Positions 9,679 to 23,537 are shown, numbered from the stretch's first letter. The stretch is 64,000 nucleotides of DNA from Mikania micrantha (GCA_009363875.1 CM018691.1:38727446-38791445); one strand, 5' to 3'. A program made the numbers and translations. The notes: a model not told the origin generated them from the sequence alone.

Positions 9679-11899
9679 TGTGAGGCCCTGATACCGAGTA
9701 CCTCACAGAGGTTGGTTTTCATCATAACACATAGCTCTTAAACTAAAAACTTTCATAAATATGCAGCAGAAATTAAAACTTTGTCAAATACAAAATATAC
9801 TGAAATAAATTGTATCAAAACATTTATGATTGCCAACACCATCGGATTCTCTATCTTGATGCCCGAGCTCCATGCCTCCCCTTACCATAGCTTTAACATG
9901 CTAAAATGTCAGTTTACGCTGGTGAGTTCTAGTTTTATAAATCATCGTAAACGTTTTAGTGAGTAAAACATCATTTACATGAAAACATCATCTCATACAC
10001 ATACATCATAGCACATAACCATTATCATCATCATAACCATCATCATCATCATCACCATAGTCACCGTCGTTCACATGAGCAGTGGGCTTATGCCGGCACA
10101 AGGCTCCATGTTTATAGTTCGATCGACTCTTACCATGTTTATAGCCCGATCAGCTCCGTGTTTTTAGCCCGGTCGACTCCATGTTTATAGCCCAGTCGGC
10201 TCCATGTTTATAGCCCGGTCGACTCCGTGTTTATAGCCCGGTCGGCTCTCATGTTTATAGTTCGGTTGACTCCATGCTTATAGTCCGATTGACTCTTACC
10301 ATGTTTATAGCCCGATCGGCTCCATGTTTATACTCTAATCAACTCTCATCTTTATAGTCCGATCGAATCTCATGTTTATAGTCCGTTCGACTCCGTGTTT
10401 ATAGCCCGATCGGCTATTCATACCACGTTATAGTCAGGTTGACTCTCATACTCACCCAACACAAGCACTGGAGCATCATTCATACACACCCCACCACAAG
10501 TATGGGAACATTGTTCATTCATTATATATGATATACTAGCATCATATCATCATTCATCGTAACCATCATACATTTCATACTAGTATCATAACATCATTCA
10601 TTATAATCATCATGGCATCATAATCATGTAATACTAGCATTCATCATGTCATACATCATACTTCCATCCTAGCAGGCTAGGATCTCATCATAGCATAACA
10701 TTTATAACAGTTATCATAGCATGTTATCATATGGTTCATCATCATAACCCACACATGCATTCATCATAACCCATTACCATGCATTCATCATCATAGCATA
10801 CTTTCATGCATAAATCATCATATCTCATTAACATGCATTCATCATCATAGCATAGCCACATAGCATCACAAACATATTAACAGCATGTATGTCAGCCCAA
10901 AACATGAGTACACATTAGATGTGGAAATAGGGCGTCTGAAACCCACTTGACAGTAGCTTCTTATCTTCATAACCGAACTCCTTAGCTAAGACTTAAGTAC
11001 CTACATCATTACATAATCTCATTACATTTCATTCCTAGACTTAGAATTTATTCTAAGTTCTCATAGCTTACTAGTTCCCCCTTATAAGTTCAAGTTCTCG
11101 AATCTTAGCTAAGTATTCGGAACCCTTGAAGTTCACTCAGTACCCACATACACGAAATCCATAAGGTTCATGAATACACGAGTACTCGAACCTATGGACT
11201 ACATGAACCACTAGGTACACGAAACCCATGAGTACTCAAAGTACAGAGTACACGAAATCTAATTCTCGAAATTTAGTTCACGGACCAAAGGTTCTCGAAA
11301 CCAATTTCGACGGAGTTCGAATTCTACACTTCGAGTACATCTTCGGGTAGTCATGTTTCCGTCGTAAAAGATCTTAGAAATCTATCTAATACTTTGGGGA
11401 GCTAGTTCTAGGTTCCTTATGTTGTTACCAACACGTTGGAACCGCAAAGGCTCGAACTTTATGCATAAAGGTGAGAGCTTTATGCATGAGTTCACTTTTG
11501 TATAAAAATCGTAACTTTTTCGCATAGAACACTTACTTGTCGTTAGATGATCCTCTTGGTAGCTTCTCTTGTGTTACTTCTTCTTCTAGAGCGTTTTACA
11601 GCCGATTCTTCAAATTTTCGAACTCCAATTCGATACTTGAGAGAAGGCGTGCTTCCAGCCAAAGGTGTGCTCCTTTTGGATGGCACTAATATATATAGGC
11701 AGTGTCCACGAACATGGTACTCGAAATTGGGTCATTTTGGAGTACTGATTTTTGAGAACTATGGTTCTCGAAATAAAATTCGTGTACTCCAATTCGTGAA
11801 CTTGACTTGTTTATTATTCTTTTGTTTTCCTACAAGTCAATTAGCCGCTCCACATACGTAATTTCAAATAACTTGTATTAGAAAATTTGGGGTGTTACA
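9679..11899 (-). mobile_element. 5' LTR (2.2 kb) of the host chromovirus copy
   Basis: On the minus strand the LTR starts TGTAACACCCC at 11899 and ends GGCCTCACA at 9679, next to the primer site. A TATATATA box lies at about 11687-11697. The transcribed part carries a short tandem repeat at 10105-10445 and several CATCAT-rich stretches (10020-10900). The matching 3' LTR is outside the window, so the target duplication cannot be checked; the right flank begins GTGTG. Confidence 0.85.
10105..10445. repeat. tandem repeat, about 25-bp unit, inside LTR
   Basis: About 13 imperfect copies of a unit like CCATGTTTATAGCCCGGTCG follow one another, alternating GATCGGC/GGTCGAC variants. The copies differ from each other, so this is an old array. 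Confidence 0.85.
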
Positions 11900-12968
11900 G
11901 TGTGTGTGGGCAAGATGGAATGGTTATCACATGCATGTCATCTTCCAAGTAGAGTGCTTCTAATCTGCAGGTTTATTCAAACAGGTTCTCAGTTTCAAGG
12001 ATCCAAAGTTTTTTTTTAAATTAGGTTAGCTTCTTAAGTGCTAATTTATGATGTCCAAGTTCTAATGCTTCTATAAATTGGTACCTCTGAAGTTAACCAA
12101 ATGCTCTAGAAGTGATGTCTTCTCTTGATATGCAACGTCCACTTCCTAAGTGTTTATTTCTGTGATGTCCAAGTTATAATGCATCCTCAAATCAACACTT
12201 CAAAAGTTGATAACATATGACATCACTTTTGAAACTCATTATACTTTGGTTAGCTTGTTTGGTTTCATCACTGGAAGTACTATACATTTGGCATGATAGA
12301 GTTGAAACTCACACATCATCAGAAAATCAAATGAGTTTATATTGTCTATTTGTATGTCCAAATTTGTTTTCCAGATCTGCTGCATGGAACATATTACAGG
12401 TTAGCAATGATTGCTTCCAAAGAACACTACTTGTTTTTGAAGACTTGGTGGGTTTTCACACATCAGTTATCTCTAGCATCAGTTTAGGGGGAGATTGATG
12501 AATTGAAACGAATGGCAAGTGTGTTATAAGTGGTTTATGAGTGAAGACTTCAGTTTCATTGATGTGAAGATTTATTATTTCTACTTTGAAGACTCTCAAG
12601 AATCAAATTGTTGGGATATGGTTTACATTCATCTTTGAACCTTTATTTGTCATATGTTCATTACAAGGAAGGCTGGGATTCCTATACTTGGACTCACACC
12701 GTATATTCAGATATCTTTTGGGTTGGGATTGAAGATTAAGATTGTTTGATCGTAGGGGGGGCTTCATTGAAAGGGGAGAAGATAAATAGAATCTATGGAA
12801 CTTCAAGAAGATTGTTTTGGGTTTGATAAGTGGAATAAATAAACCTTTACCATTTGTTGCGGTGAAAGAAACATGAATTGCATCTACACAAGTTCAATCT
12901 TATTATTTATGTTTGTTTTATGATATTTCTGTATTTGTTTACATTAATCTAACCAAATAGGGGGAGAC
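11900..12968 (+). mobile_element. internal remnant of a copia-like element
   Basis: No coding domain is readable. Two purine-rich tracts, TTTAGGGGGAGATTG near 12484 and AATAGGGGGAGAC just before 12969, are typical of the region between pol and the 3' LTR of copia elements. Repeated phrases (GATGTCCAAGTT at about 12050 and 12160) suggest internal duplication. I see no gene here. Confidence 0.45.
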
Positions 12969-13507
12969 TGTTGGGTCTAGAAAAGTCAAGACCAACTGTT
13001 AATTTGGATAGATGGAATGTAAACAAGAAGTGTTATGTATTTGTTGATTAGGGAGCAACGATCACCGCACGAGCCACTAAAGACTCAAGATTACAAAGGC
13101 ACTTGATGACCAAAAGACCCAAAGACCACAATAAATGATAGAGCTTAATTAAATATTTAATATTTATTATCATTTTGTTGTATTTGTTTTTTTTAGGGTT
13201 GTAGGTCATGTGACAGTATAAATAGAGATTATTCTCATTTGTAGAAAAATAATCAGATAAGAGAGTGGTGAGGGTGTGCTTCAATGTTATCTTGAGAAAG
13301 CTCTCCCTGATGAACTCCATGGATTCTTTATCCATTGAGTTTGATAGCATGTGAGGGGTAGGTAATGTAATCTTGTTGACTAATGAATCTTATTTGCTTT
13401 ACATTGTTAGTCGTTACATTACAACTCAGATTCGTTCTTGGCTGTGTTCTTTAATATCTTCACCCATCTTCAAGACTTTCTCTGTTCATCTTCTGCATAA
13501 TGTTCAC
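12969..13507 (+). mobile_element. probable copia 3' LTR
   Basis: It starts TGTTGGGTCTAG directly after a GGGGGAGAC polypurine tract. It has a TATAAATAGAG box at about 13218, and a plausible end GTTCACA near 13507. The right boundary is uncertain. The short length and single TATA fit a copia LTR better than the multi-kilobase LTRs around it. Confidence 0.55.
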
Positions 13508-13547
13508 AAATCAGGCAGGTCCTATTCCGCAGCTGTTTTTACAAAGA

Positions 13548-14805
13548 AGAAAGGAGAAAACCCTAGCTTCTCATATCTTGCTTAAATTGGAAGCATGTTT
13601 GTGTGCAAATCAAAGATTGAAGCTAGAAATCAACACCCACCATGATTACTAACATCTAGTAAGGGTTAGATTGTTGATTTGTTTAATAAGTTCAATTTGA
13701 CTAAGAACATGTGTCGGTGAAATCCAGCACATGAGTTGTTTGATAAAATGTCTCAAAGAGGTTTTGATTAAGAAGACAAGTACAACCCCGGGGGAGCTAG
13801 CTAAATGAATTGTGTGTGTTGAATGAATTGTGGTATGTTCATAGGAAATCTTGATGAAGAAGACAAGTATAGCCCCGGGGGAGCTAGCTAAATGATCATA
13901 TCCATCCAGCTAAGGTAAGTCACCTGATACTGTTGAGTTTGGTTAATGTTGTCACAATGAATCACAAGTATTGTGATCATGTTAGCAAAATTCAATTGGT
14001 GATCCACATGAATATAAACCATGTGTTGATTGTGATATTAGTGATGACCTACCAGTGTGTAGGCATTCATGTTTGCTTGAATTGATTTTAATCCACATGA
14101 GTGTGGATAATGCTTTGTAGAGGTATGTTGAAATGTTTCGCTTGAAAGTGAACTAACTATGATAGTAGAAAAAGGGTTGATGGTACTTGATATGTAAGTA
14201 TAATTGGTTCATTTGGATGTGAACAACTTGTATTTGATTTGAATTTAATGATTCACAAGATGTGGGAACATATGTATTAGTGATATATTTTATGTTGAAT
14301 TTGAAGTTAGACACCAATATATGTTATTTTGAATCACAAATGTGTGACTATTTGTTGTTTGTGTCTAATGGTGATCATATGTGTGAATGATACATGTAGC
14401 TAACTTTGACTTTGGTTGATTCTTAAAGGTGAGAACATTTCCAGATTAGTGAAAGTTGGAGTGATTCACAAAAGTATGAAGACTCATGAGAAACATAAGT
14501 GTGTTGCTGTGAATTATAATGGTGTGATACTTAATTTGGTAGTTAGAAATTAATAATTGTAATTGAGGATCTACTATTATTTAGGCAATTTTGGTTGATT
14601 CACTTGAGAGTGAACATTTAGTGTGTTCAAGTGTAGTTAAATGATTCACAAGTGAATGTGTTCAATTGTGTGTAAGTTGCCCATTTTTGTTGAATTGTAG
14701 TTGTAAAATTGGTAGAGTCCACATTACAAGAAATTGTGTATTTTTGCATTAATGTTGATGGTAATGGTTATATTTTGATGAAATCATTGTAATTGAATGA
14801 TTACA
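13548..14805 (+). mobile_element. LTR copy, family of 29544-32765, first part
   Basis: From the phrase CTAGCTTCTCATATCTTGC onwards the DNA runs parallel to 29830-31510, including GATTGAAGCTAGAAATCAAC and the hairpin series (for example ATCCACA-TGAG-TGTGGAT near 14091). Its start has been lost to the copia LTR. It is interrupted at 14806 by a solo LTR and resumes at 17481. Confidence 0.75.
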
Positions 14806-17480
14806 TGTGACACCCCTCACCTGGCGTCAACTGTTGATCCAGAGTTGCAGCAAAAAATACAAAACGTGACATATTTGCAAACCCAACCCTCATGCATCTC
14901 AAGACCACAAATAAAAAAAAATTATTAAATTAAATTGCAACAAGATTTAACTTTTATGCAAAACATTCACACTTAGTTCATAATACTTATGGATATACCA
15001 ATTCAGATATTTCAATCTACTTTCCAACATTCAACACCTACATTATCCAATTAACAAACACACACAAGCTCCCAGATTAGGTTCAAGATGTCAAATAATC
15101 CAAAACACTATCACACCAATACTTGTCCATAATACAACTCCTAATATCATAAAAATTAAACAAAAATATGCTTCCAAGTTATCAATCCCATCCAATGACC
15201 TGAACTAGTTTCCTGCATATGAGTTAAAACACTTCCAGCAATTGATTTGCTGGTGAGTCATGGTAGTGAAATACAATCGTAATAGGAAATTCACTAGAAA
15301 AGTAAAAAAATAATAAATCAGAACATATTTACTCATCCTTATGGAACTAGTAAATCAAATCTACTGTAGGGACTCTAATCCTAAAGTCTACAAGCTGGAT
15401 GCGTAGGCTGAAGCCGCCGGGCCTCCGTCTCGGACCGCGACACCGCTTCCCAGCCTAGGTTTCCCTACAATAATCGGTACCCACTAAATGTGCACTCACC
15501 TCGAATTTATGTTATCCTTAATGATTTACCTAAGTACGTAGCAATGCACGATACCGAACGAACCACTTAGTAAAGCCGTACTTCCATACTCACATTCGTA
15601 AAAATATAATCAATCAACAATATACTAAAAGAAACTATAAATATTATAATCACCCAAATTCCAAGGCCAAAGAATAACTCAAGGTTCATTAAGCCAAAAT
15701 AAAGATGTAATATCATGATCTCATCTTAAAACATTAAATAAAAAAAAAGGCGACACTTATGCAGCCCCAAAATTTTAAAACAAAACAAGAAAAGGGGTAC
15801 CACGACTCACTTTACATGTTTGGTAATTTATTTCCTTGCTCTCTTGGTTTCTTTAGTAACAGGTTCTTTAACCTATTTCATTATTTTCAAGTCAACATCG
15901 TTACAAAATAATTAGATATTTTAAGATGTTCTATCTTATATTTTATTTATTAGAATGGGTCCTTGACCTTTTGTCAAAACAACCACGTGTTTCTACCTCT
16001 TTTTATCTAATTTTTCGTCTTGTTACGGTTCACTTTTTCTCATAATTTACAGCCTGTATTGGACTAATTTCAGCCATGTTTTTAACCTCTATTCAGCCCC
16101 AATATTATCTTTTTAACCTGTCTAAGTTGCGACTTATAGATATCTACTAATCCTTGCGATGCGAGCTTGTTTAGGGCTGATTACAGCTGCAGTTCAGCCC
16201 TGGGACAGCCTTGTAACAGCCATGTTTTAGCTTTGTTACAACTTTGTTGACCCGTCCAAATTACAACTTATTAACAGCCATTAATCCCTGCGACTAGCAG
16301 CTCATTTAGAGCAGATTACAACTGCAGTCCAGCCCTGAGGCAGCGTTGTAACAGCCCTGTTTTGGCTTTGTTACAACTATGTTGACCCGCCCAAGTAACA
16401 ACTTACTAACAGCTATTAATCCTTGCGACTAGAAGCTCGTTTAGTGCTGATTACAACTACATTTCAGCCCCACAACAGCCCCGTGACAGCCCTATAACAC
16501 CCATGTTTTTGCCTTGTTATAATCTTGTTGACCGCCTAAATTGCAACGTAAGTGAAGCCATTAAATCATTCAAATTAAACCGGTTTAGGGCTGATTACTG
16601 CCCTGTAACAGCCATGTTTCAGCCCTCTATCAGCTTTGTTACAACCACATTGACCCGCCCAAATTGCAATTTAATTTAAGCTATTAAATCCTCCAAATTA
16701 ACCTGGTTTAGGGCAGATTACAGCCATGTACCAGCCCTGTAATTGCCTTGCTACAACCTTATTAACTCACCCAAATTGCAACTTAATTTATGCCATTAAT
16801 CTTCCAAATTAACCTGTTTAGGGCTGATTACAGTCATGTAACAGCCATGTACCAGCCCTGTAATTGCCTTGCAACAACCTTATTGACCCACCCAAGTTGG
16901 TACTTAATTTATGCCATTAATATTTCAAATAAAACTTGTTTAGAACCATTATTTTAGCTATTTAACAGCCAATAAGAGGCCCTGTTTTGGCCTTAATGAA
17001 CGAGACCAAACTTACTTCATGAAAATGACATGCAAGAATGATCTAACCTTCTTATGAGTTTGCAAATGATAAAAGATGTCTTCAACAGCCATTAATCTTT
17101 CAAAAACCTCATAGATGGAGATGATTTTGGAGCACTCTAGATGATTAGAAGGACTAATTTGCAGAAAATTTGATGCGTGAGCCGGTGCTCTTCGAACATA
17201 GAGAGAGCTGAGACAATTTTGTGTGAACGTGAAGAACAAGAAGAAAGGCAGCTCATTTTCTTTATAAATCAAACCAGACATATTTTTTGTGGGCTTCTCC
17301 AAGTATAATCAAATCCATTTGATTTAATTTATATTGATCCATTAGCAAAAGTCCATATTCCAAATAAAACCCGGTCCAAATCGCACCATTTTAGCTTTCC
17401 TTTCGTAGTACTCAAGTCTACTCGTTTATTCGGGTGTCATTATCTTATGAACTCATGGCGGTTTGTTTGGTTTTGTTACA
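14806..17480 (-). mobile_element. solo LTR (2.7 kb) with TTACA target duplication
   Basis: Ends are TGTGACACCCC (plus strand, 14806) and TTTTGTTACA (17480). The 5-bp duplications TTACA lie at 14801-14805 and 17481-17485. The minus strand has a TTTATAAAG box near 17259, so the LTR is in minus orientation. No primer site, polypurine tract or coding region is left. This fits LTR-LTR recombination that removed the internal region. The flanking LTR sequence continues on the far side as if uncut. Confidence 0.85.
16075..16990. repeat. degenerate tandem repeat, 115-145 bp unit
   Basis: About seven copies of a unit contain TTTAGGGCTGATTACAGC, ACAGCCATGTTT, TTGACCCGCCCAAATTGCA and CCATTAAT. The TTGACCC box recurs near 16117, 16247, 16383, 16526, 16650, 16768 and 16882, with spacing that shrinks along the array. 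It lies in the transcribed part of the solo LTR. Confidence 0.8.
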
Positions 17481-18327
17481 TTACAAAAGTGTGAACATTC
17501 AATTAGTATCATAGGTTAAATTGATTCACAAAATGTGAACAATTACCAAAATTGTTAGAGTCATGATCTACAAAAATGTAGACACTTATTTTCCTATGTG
17601 CATGCTTTGATTCACAATTGTGTGAACATAAGACTTGCAAAGCTAATGATGTAGATTCATAAAAGTGTGAAGAATGGATGATCAACATGAGTGTAAACAT
17701 CTAATTTGTAGAGGTAAAATGGTTAAGTTTGACTTTTATGAGATTTTATGCACAATTGTGTTTAGTGTGTACATATGTGTTGTATTGATACATTATAATT
17801 TAAACATACTAGTAATTCATATGATATGTATGTGGATGAGTTAAATCAATTCTAGAAGAGTCGGGACGATAATTGCTTGTTTAGACAAAGTTTGACCCGT
17901 TTAAGGAATTAAAATGGAAAATGATGCACATTTGTGTCTTGTGCGCACATATATGTTATGCTTGATATATAATGATTTAAACATGATAGTAATCCATATG
18001 ATATGTATATGGATGGGTTAAATCAGTTCTAGAAGGTCAGAACGATAGTTGCTTGTTTATGCAATTTTTGACTTGTTTAATGAATTTGAAATTTGTGTCA
18101 TTGTGTGGAATGTTTGTCATATGTTTGAATCAATGTTTGATCATCCATACTTGGTTGAGATTAGTTATAAAGTTGATTGTAATGGTTTTGGGTAAGTTTG
18201 GAAACATGGAACGGGTCATGTATTATCAGGAAGTGCTCGACACGCGAAAAGACCCGAATTGCTAGCACCTAGTGTATCATACGCCACACCAGCGTATCAT
18301 ACGCCACTTGCAGCTCAAAGTCTCCAT
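17481..18327 (+). mobile_element. LTR copy, family of 29544-32765, second part
   Basis: This continues the LTR interrupted at 14806. It parallels 31515-32340, including the phrases TGCACAATTGTGTTTAGTG, GTGCTCGACACG and CCACTTGCAGCTCAAAGTC. The similarity stops at about 18327, where a different element begins; the normal LTR end is missing. Confidence 0.75.
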
Positions 18328-18561
18328 ATAACTAAGGTAAGCATATGTCATTTTACAACTAAGGCATCCCTCTATGGTAACATATAATATATAACATGAA
18401 ATATAACACATAGAGCAAAATACAACATGTAGCACATAAGCATATAATTGAACATATCAAAAGTAATATGAGATAACTCATATTAGGGGTTTGATTAGTC
18501 ATAGTATAGGTCACCATTTCTAATAACCTAAATCCCTATAACAATGTCTCTGATACCAATC
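18328..18561 (-). mobile_element. 5' internal stub with primer site
   Basis: On the minus strand the primer site TGGTATCAGAGAC (18546-18558) sits three bases inside the LTR at 18562-21616, followed by about 200 bases of untranslated leader. The rest of that element, including all coding sequence and the 3' LTR, is gone. Confidence 0.75.
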
Positions 18562-21500
18562 TGTCACACCCCAAACAATGGCGGAATACATTGGGGCGCG
18601 AGTTTGATTGTTCAAAAGCTCATGGGCTACTATTAAAGTTTAAATATTTAAATATCCATATTAAAATATCCAATCAACCATTCAACATTCAAACATAGAA
18701 ATCAAATCCAACATTACATAATCAAAGTTCAACATAACATAAATTGTTTTAAATTATTAAACTAGGTCCTCTAAGCCCAGCTTATGTCTTCCCATCTTCA
18801 ATTACCTGTCACATATGTAAAATACAATTGTCAACTATTTGCATAGTTGGTGAGCACTCATACAAGTTATAATATATATATAAATAAAAAGATGCAATTC
18901 TAAGTCCAAATGGTAATAAGCCTAAGTCTATGTTCTTACAAGTATTCTAGAAGCATGCTAAACCTAAGAATTCATAACAAGTCATCACAAGTATTTGTCA
19001 TTCAATCATGTATAAGTAATCAAGTTCTTCCCAATGTCATTTGTCCTTTACAATTGTCCTCAAACATGAGACATAACATAACTTATAAATCAAGGTTAGC
19101 AAGACCTTAATTAAATTAGTTAGTCCTCAAGTTTGCAAATGTACATTTTTCACCTTTTTAGCACTAAGACCAAAGTCTAAGCGAAGAAGGTATCTAACCA
19201 TTCTTAGGCTACTTTGTGTATAATGAATATGCATACAAGAATTCCAAGTCATCACATGTTCTATCATTCAAGTAATCACACAACACTTAAGTCCTGTGTA
19301 CCAAACTAAGTAATTTGCATCATGTTTTGACTCTAAGAATATATTGAGTTGATAAAGACATATGTGACATTCCGAAAACTTACAAAAGTAAAAAGGGAAG
19401 TATGAGAATAACTCACATGTTTATCTTTGATCCCAAAAAGTTATTGAGTAGGATGAAAACTTGTGAAGTCATAATTCACCCTATAATGTGATATGATTTT
19501 TGTATAAGTTTTAGAGTTCATAGGAACCTATAAAGTCTACGTCATTCCTAATGGATCTTTCTAAAATTCAAAACCCTAAATTGGATTTTATAAACCCCTC
19601 TTTTATAATTTTTAAATAATTATGAAAGAAAGATTTTATTGATATGTTTTGAGTATCCAACTGTTTTGTATAAAACAAAATATTTCTATAAGTTTTAGTA
19701 ATTCAAATCCTTGAATCATATATTGTTTTTTAGCAACTTGATAATAATCTAGATAATATTTTATTAAAAATAATCAATAAATATTATTCTATATTATTAT
19801 AATATATTTCAGAATATTAAATAAAAAATATTCCAAAAATATATGTATATGTATTTTCTTAAAACCTTTATATGTTTAAAAGTTAAATTTAAAACTAAAC
19901 TTAAATGAAGTTTATTATTAAAATAAATAGTTATTTAATAAAACTGATTATAACATCATCAAAATGATTTCAGAAAACTTAAAATAATATTCTGGATTTT
20001 TAGAGTATTTTTATACTTAAACTTTACTTTTTAATATTTAATTAAACATCTAAAATATAAATTTAAAAGAATAAAGTCCAAAAATTCTTCAATTTTTTCC
20101 AGAATATTTATAAACATGTTTTATAATTTCTGAAATTTTTTTAGAATTTTTAAAAATGCTTTGATATACTTTTTATATTTTAAACTATTTAAATACAATT
20201 TAAATAGTAAAATAATAGAAAGAAATTCTGAAAACTTCTAATATTGGTACCGTACTTTTCAATTGTTAATTTATAATTTCTATAAATTTTTCAGAATTTT
20301 TAAAATTGATTTGATATTTTTTGTATATTTTAAACCATTTAAATACAATTTAAATAGTTAAATAATAGAAATAAAATCTGAAAAATTTTGATTTTTTTAC
20401 AGAATATTCAAAACATCATTTTTGAATTTTTGTAGCTTATTTTGATCGTAAAATAAAAGAAATAGAAAAAATATGGGGTTTAGGGTAAAATCGGTTTAAC
20501 CCGAATTCGAACCCGAGAAGTTTGCCTCAAACCCGAAAGCTTTTACCACTGAACTAGTGGGTTTTTCTTTGGTTGAGTCAATTTTTTTTGGTCTTAAAAA
20601 GCACTTGGGAATAAACCCAAATTCCTAAAGAACCCTAGTTTTGATTCGATCCAATTTCAACAAAATGGAAGATTATAAGGGTCTGATTCGTTAGGGCTTT
20701 TATTCCCCATGTAAAACCAATCTAAAATCATATCATACTTACTTGGATTGATGTAGTTTTTATGGTATTCGAGTAGAACTCAGTCACACACGTTGTTGAG
20801 AAAATCCGAGAGCTAGAAAGAGTTATAGAGAAGTTTTCGTGTGTGGGTTGATTCGAAATGATCAACTGAGTAAAACTCCTATGATCATATGGGTTATTAA
20901 AACCGAACGTTCGAATTTAATGATAAGGTTTAATGTTACGGTTTTGATAATTAAAAGTTGAATTAAAGCATGTTTTTATTGCGTATTAATAATCTAAAAA
21001 CGTTAGAAATCGAGTTTGGTTCATGGGGCATCGAAAACCCGCTCGTTTGGAGTCGGAAATGGGCCGGTTCGGGTGTTGGAGGTGTCGCCGGTGGTGGCCG
21101 GAATTGAGGCCAGAAATGTGGCCGGAAACACGGGGTCAAGGAGGGGGAACGGGAGTTGGGGCTGGGTAAATTAAAACAACTTTAAAATATTTACAATTTT
21201 TGCCATTCAATTGTATTTGTTGTCATTTTTAATTCAAACAAAAACAAATTGAATACATAAATAAATAATAATAACTTTAATTAATTTTTAGTACTTATAA
21301 AATCAATCTACTTATAAACGTTATATATTTATTTGTAAAGGTGTTATGTATATATATATACACACATATCAACTAGATTAAAATACTCGTTTTAAATGCT
21401 ATCTAATGTATATGATTTATACAACGTTTAAGTATAATTTTATTAAATAATACGCAACAAACTTTTATTTATTAGAATTTCGACACAATTACATTTATTG

Positions 21501-21616
21501 AAAACCCTAAATGTTACATATATTATTAAATTTGTGTGATCGATAGAATCACAAGAATCTGGGTAGCATACATATAATATAATATTTTTAAGGCTAGTTT
21601 AGAATTCATTGTTACA
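18562..21616 (-). mobile_element. 5' LTR (about 3.05 kb) of a deleted element
   Basis: The minus-strand end GGGGTGTGACA at 18562 is followed by the primer site. The proposed start, TGTAACAATG at 21616, is less certain. The end region matches the plus-strand LTR at 23280-26505 (GCGCCCCAATGTATTCCG, and a shared CTTAGAGTCAAAACAT phrase), so the two are one LTR family in opposite orientations. The centre (19600-20460) is extremely A+T-rich. Confidence 0.7.
20503..20560 (-). promoter_or_regulatory. tRNA-like pol III box A/B pair in LTR
   Basis: The minus strand reads CACTAGTTCAGTGGTAAAAG (box-A-like, tRNA D-arm style) and, about 30 bases on, GGGTTCGAATTC (box B, T-arm style). It is not a full tRNA: no acceptor stem is visible. 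A comparable signal lies at 24680-24735 in the related LTR. Confidence 0.45.
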
Positions 21617-23180
21617 GCTGTGTAATGGCTGATGAATATATTCTGGAAGTGGATGGAAATTATATCTCCCACATGGTTAAATCCTTAGAAGCTATTTTAC
21701 CTTCTTATATAAAGGAGATGAAATTATATGTATGAGATGGTTATGTGTAAATTAGATGTAAGGATACAGAGCGTCTAATTCTAGTACACAATACATGTTA
21801 TTAATTCAGAGTTGTTTGAAGATTGTGATAAATTCTAAATTGAAGTTAGAAAAATGATGATCCACAAGAGTGTGGGCTTTCATTATTAATGTATGGAAGG
21901 AATTGATTCACAAGAGCGTGAACACCCATGCAAATAATTATAGTGTTAAATGATCTACAATGGTGTAGACATCTACATAGAGTGGATAATCAAATTGATT
22001 CACAAGAGTGTGAACATTCGTTTAAATACAAGGATTAATGGGAATCCACAGTATGTGATAATGATGATTATTTGGTAGAGTTGACCCATTAACAAAGTTT
22101 GATATGTAAACTTTGGAATCTATATAATTCTTAATTGTTTTGCTAGGGATTAGTGGCGTTGATTAAGATATATGTGTTGTGATATCCACATGTGTGTGGA
22201 GATAATGTCCAATGTTATTGGATAATAATATATATGAAAGGGGGACTCGTTTGCATGCTTGACTCTATGAGTCAAACTTTGGCAAGTAGTTGAAGGAATG
22301 TCAATACCAGTTGTGTGGAATTGTACTATCAAGACCGGTTTGAAGTCCATAGGATGAATTAGAACATAGTGGAACCCACATATGTGTGAAGCTAATGTTC
22401 AATTTGGTATGTTAGTTATATGTAACAAGAGGCGAATGACCCATTAGCAAAATTTGAAATGTAAATTTTGCAAAGGTAGAGGGTCACTAAATTGTTACAT
22501 GAGCTATGTTGGTGGGTATGTATATTAACCTAATAAAATGTCAATAGATTTGCGATGGTAAATTTACTAAATTGCTTGTAAAGCAATCTTGAGGTTAATA
22601 ATTCTTGGAACATAACTACGTGTTATGTGAACATACATAGTTGTTAGTAGTACAACTATAAACGTTAGATGTTAATTAAAGGAAAATATTCGAATTATCC
22701 TGAAAATAGAGAAGGATGAAATCACATATGTGATAGACTTTTGAATTCACATGCAGTGTGAACTTATTTGATTAATATGTAGTAGTATTTGCTTGTACAG
22801 TTAGGGTGAAATTGAATGATCCATATTTGGTATGGACTTTCATATGCTAAATACATATTACATGTTGAAATTGAATTCAAACACAAATGTGTGTTATTTT
22901 GAATCACAATTGCGTGATCATTGATTGTATGTATGTAGTTGTAATAATATATGAAAGTATTGAATGTTAGTTAACCACGAAATTTGAATGATTCTCAAAG
23001 GTGAGAACATTCAAGGTTAAGATAAATTGAAGAGATTCACAAACTTGTGAAAATTCAAATAGATTCATGAATTAAATTGAATCACAATAGTGTGACCATT
23101 ATTTGGTATTTTAAATTTATTGTATGGTAGCTAAATGTGAAAAGAGAATGATTCTCAAGGGTGGGAACATTCAAAGCGAA
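21617..23180 (+). mobile_element. LTR-derived segment rich in short hairpins
   Basis: There is no coding sequence. From about 21840 the DNA resembles the central part of the 29544-32765 LTR (GATTCTCAAAGGTGAGAAC, GAATCACAATTGCGTGATC) but is more diverged. It contains perfect small hairpins such as TCTACA-ATGG-TGTAGA (21954-21969) and TCCACA-TGTG-TGTGGA (22185-22200). The first 250 bases, with TTATATAAAGG near 21706, may be a separate short LTR. Boundaries are not resolved. Confidence 0.5.
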
Positions 23181-23279
23181 TGTAAGTTAAGATATTGAGA
23201 TTCTGGTGGGGAATTCAATATGAGTCAAAGAATAGTAGTTAGAACTACTTAAGGATTTTGATCATGGAATCCTCTGATT
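23181..23279 (+). pseudogene. Ty3/gypsy RNase H fragment (plus strand)
   Basis: The plus strand keeps degraded RNase H C-terminal motifs. EFNMSQR corresponds to the family ELNMRQRRW, followed in another frame by LELLKDFDHGIL. The open sequence is resumed at 26506 after a solo LTR, where LTGKANVV follows. These pieces belong to one plus-strand element ending at 32765. Confidence 0.65.
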
Positions 23280-23534
23280 TGTAATCCCTAGGGTTTGTAT
23301 CAAATCCGAATAATCGTAATCGTGTTCAAATTCCAATAAAGCGAAGTTTGGGGTATATATTTTGAAATATTTGTATGTATTTAATATATACATATAAAAT
23401 AAACTTGAGAAATATATAAAGTTAAGATCATCTTTATAAGGAGTATAAAAACTAGTACATGCATAAGTATATATTAGTTATAAACTAACTAATAATTCTA
23501 ATGTTTATAAATAACATAACTTCATGATCATTTA

Positions 23535-23537
<3 letters not shown>

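Noticed and set aside
10105..10445. Regularly spaced repeats that might suggest a CRISPR-like array
   Set aside because: There are no unique spacers; it is a contiguous degenerate tandem repeat inside a plant LTR.
20503..20560. Possible functional tRNA gene
   Set aside because: Box A and B look-alikes only; no acceptor or anticodon stem can be built.
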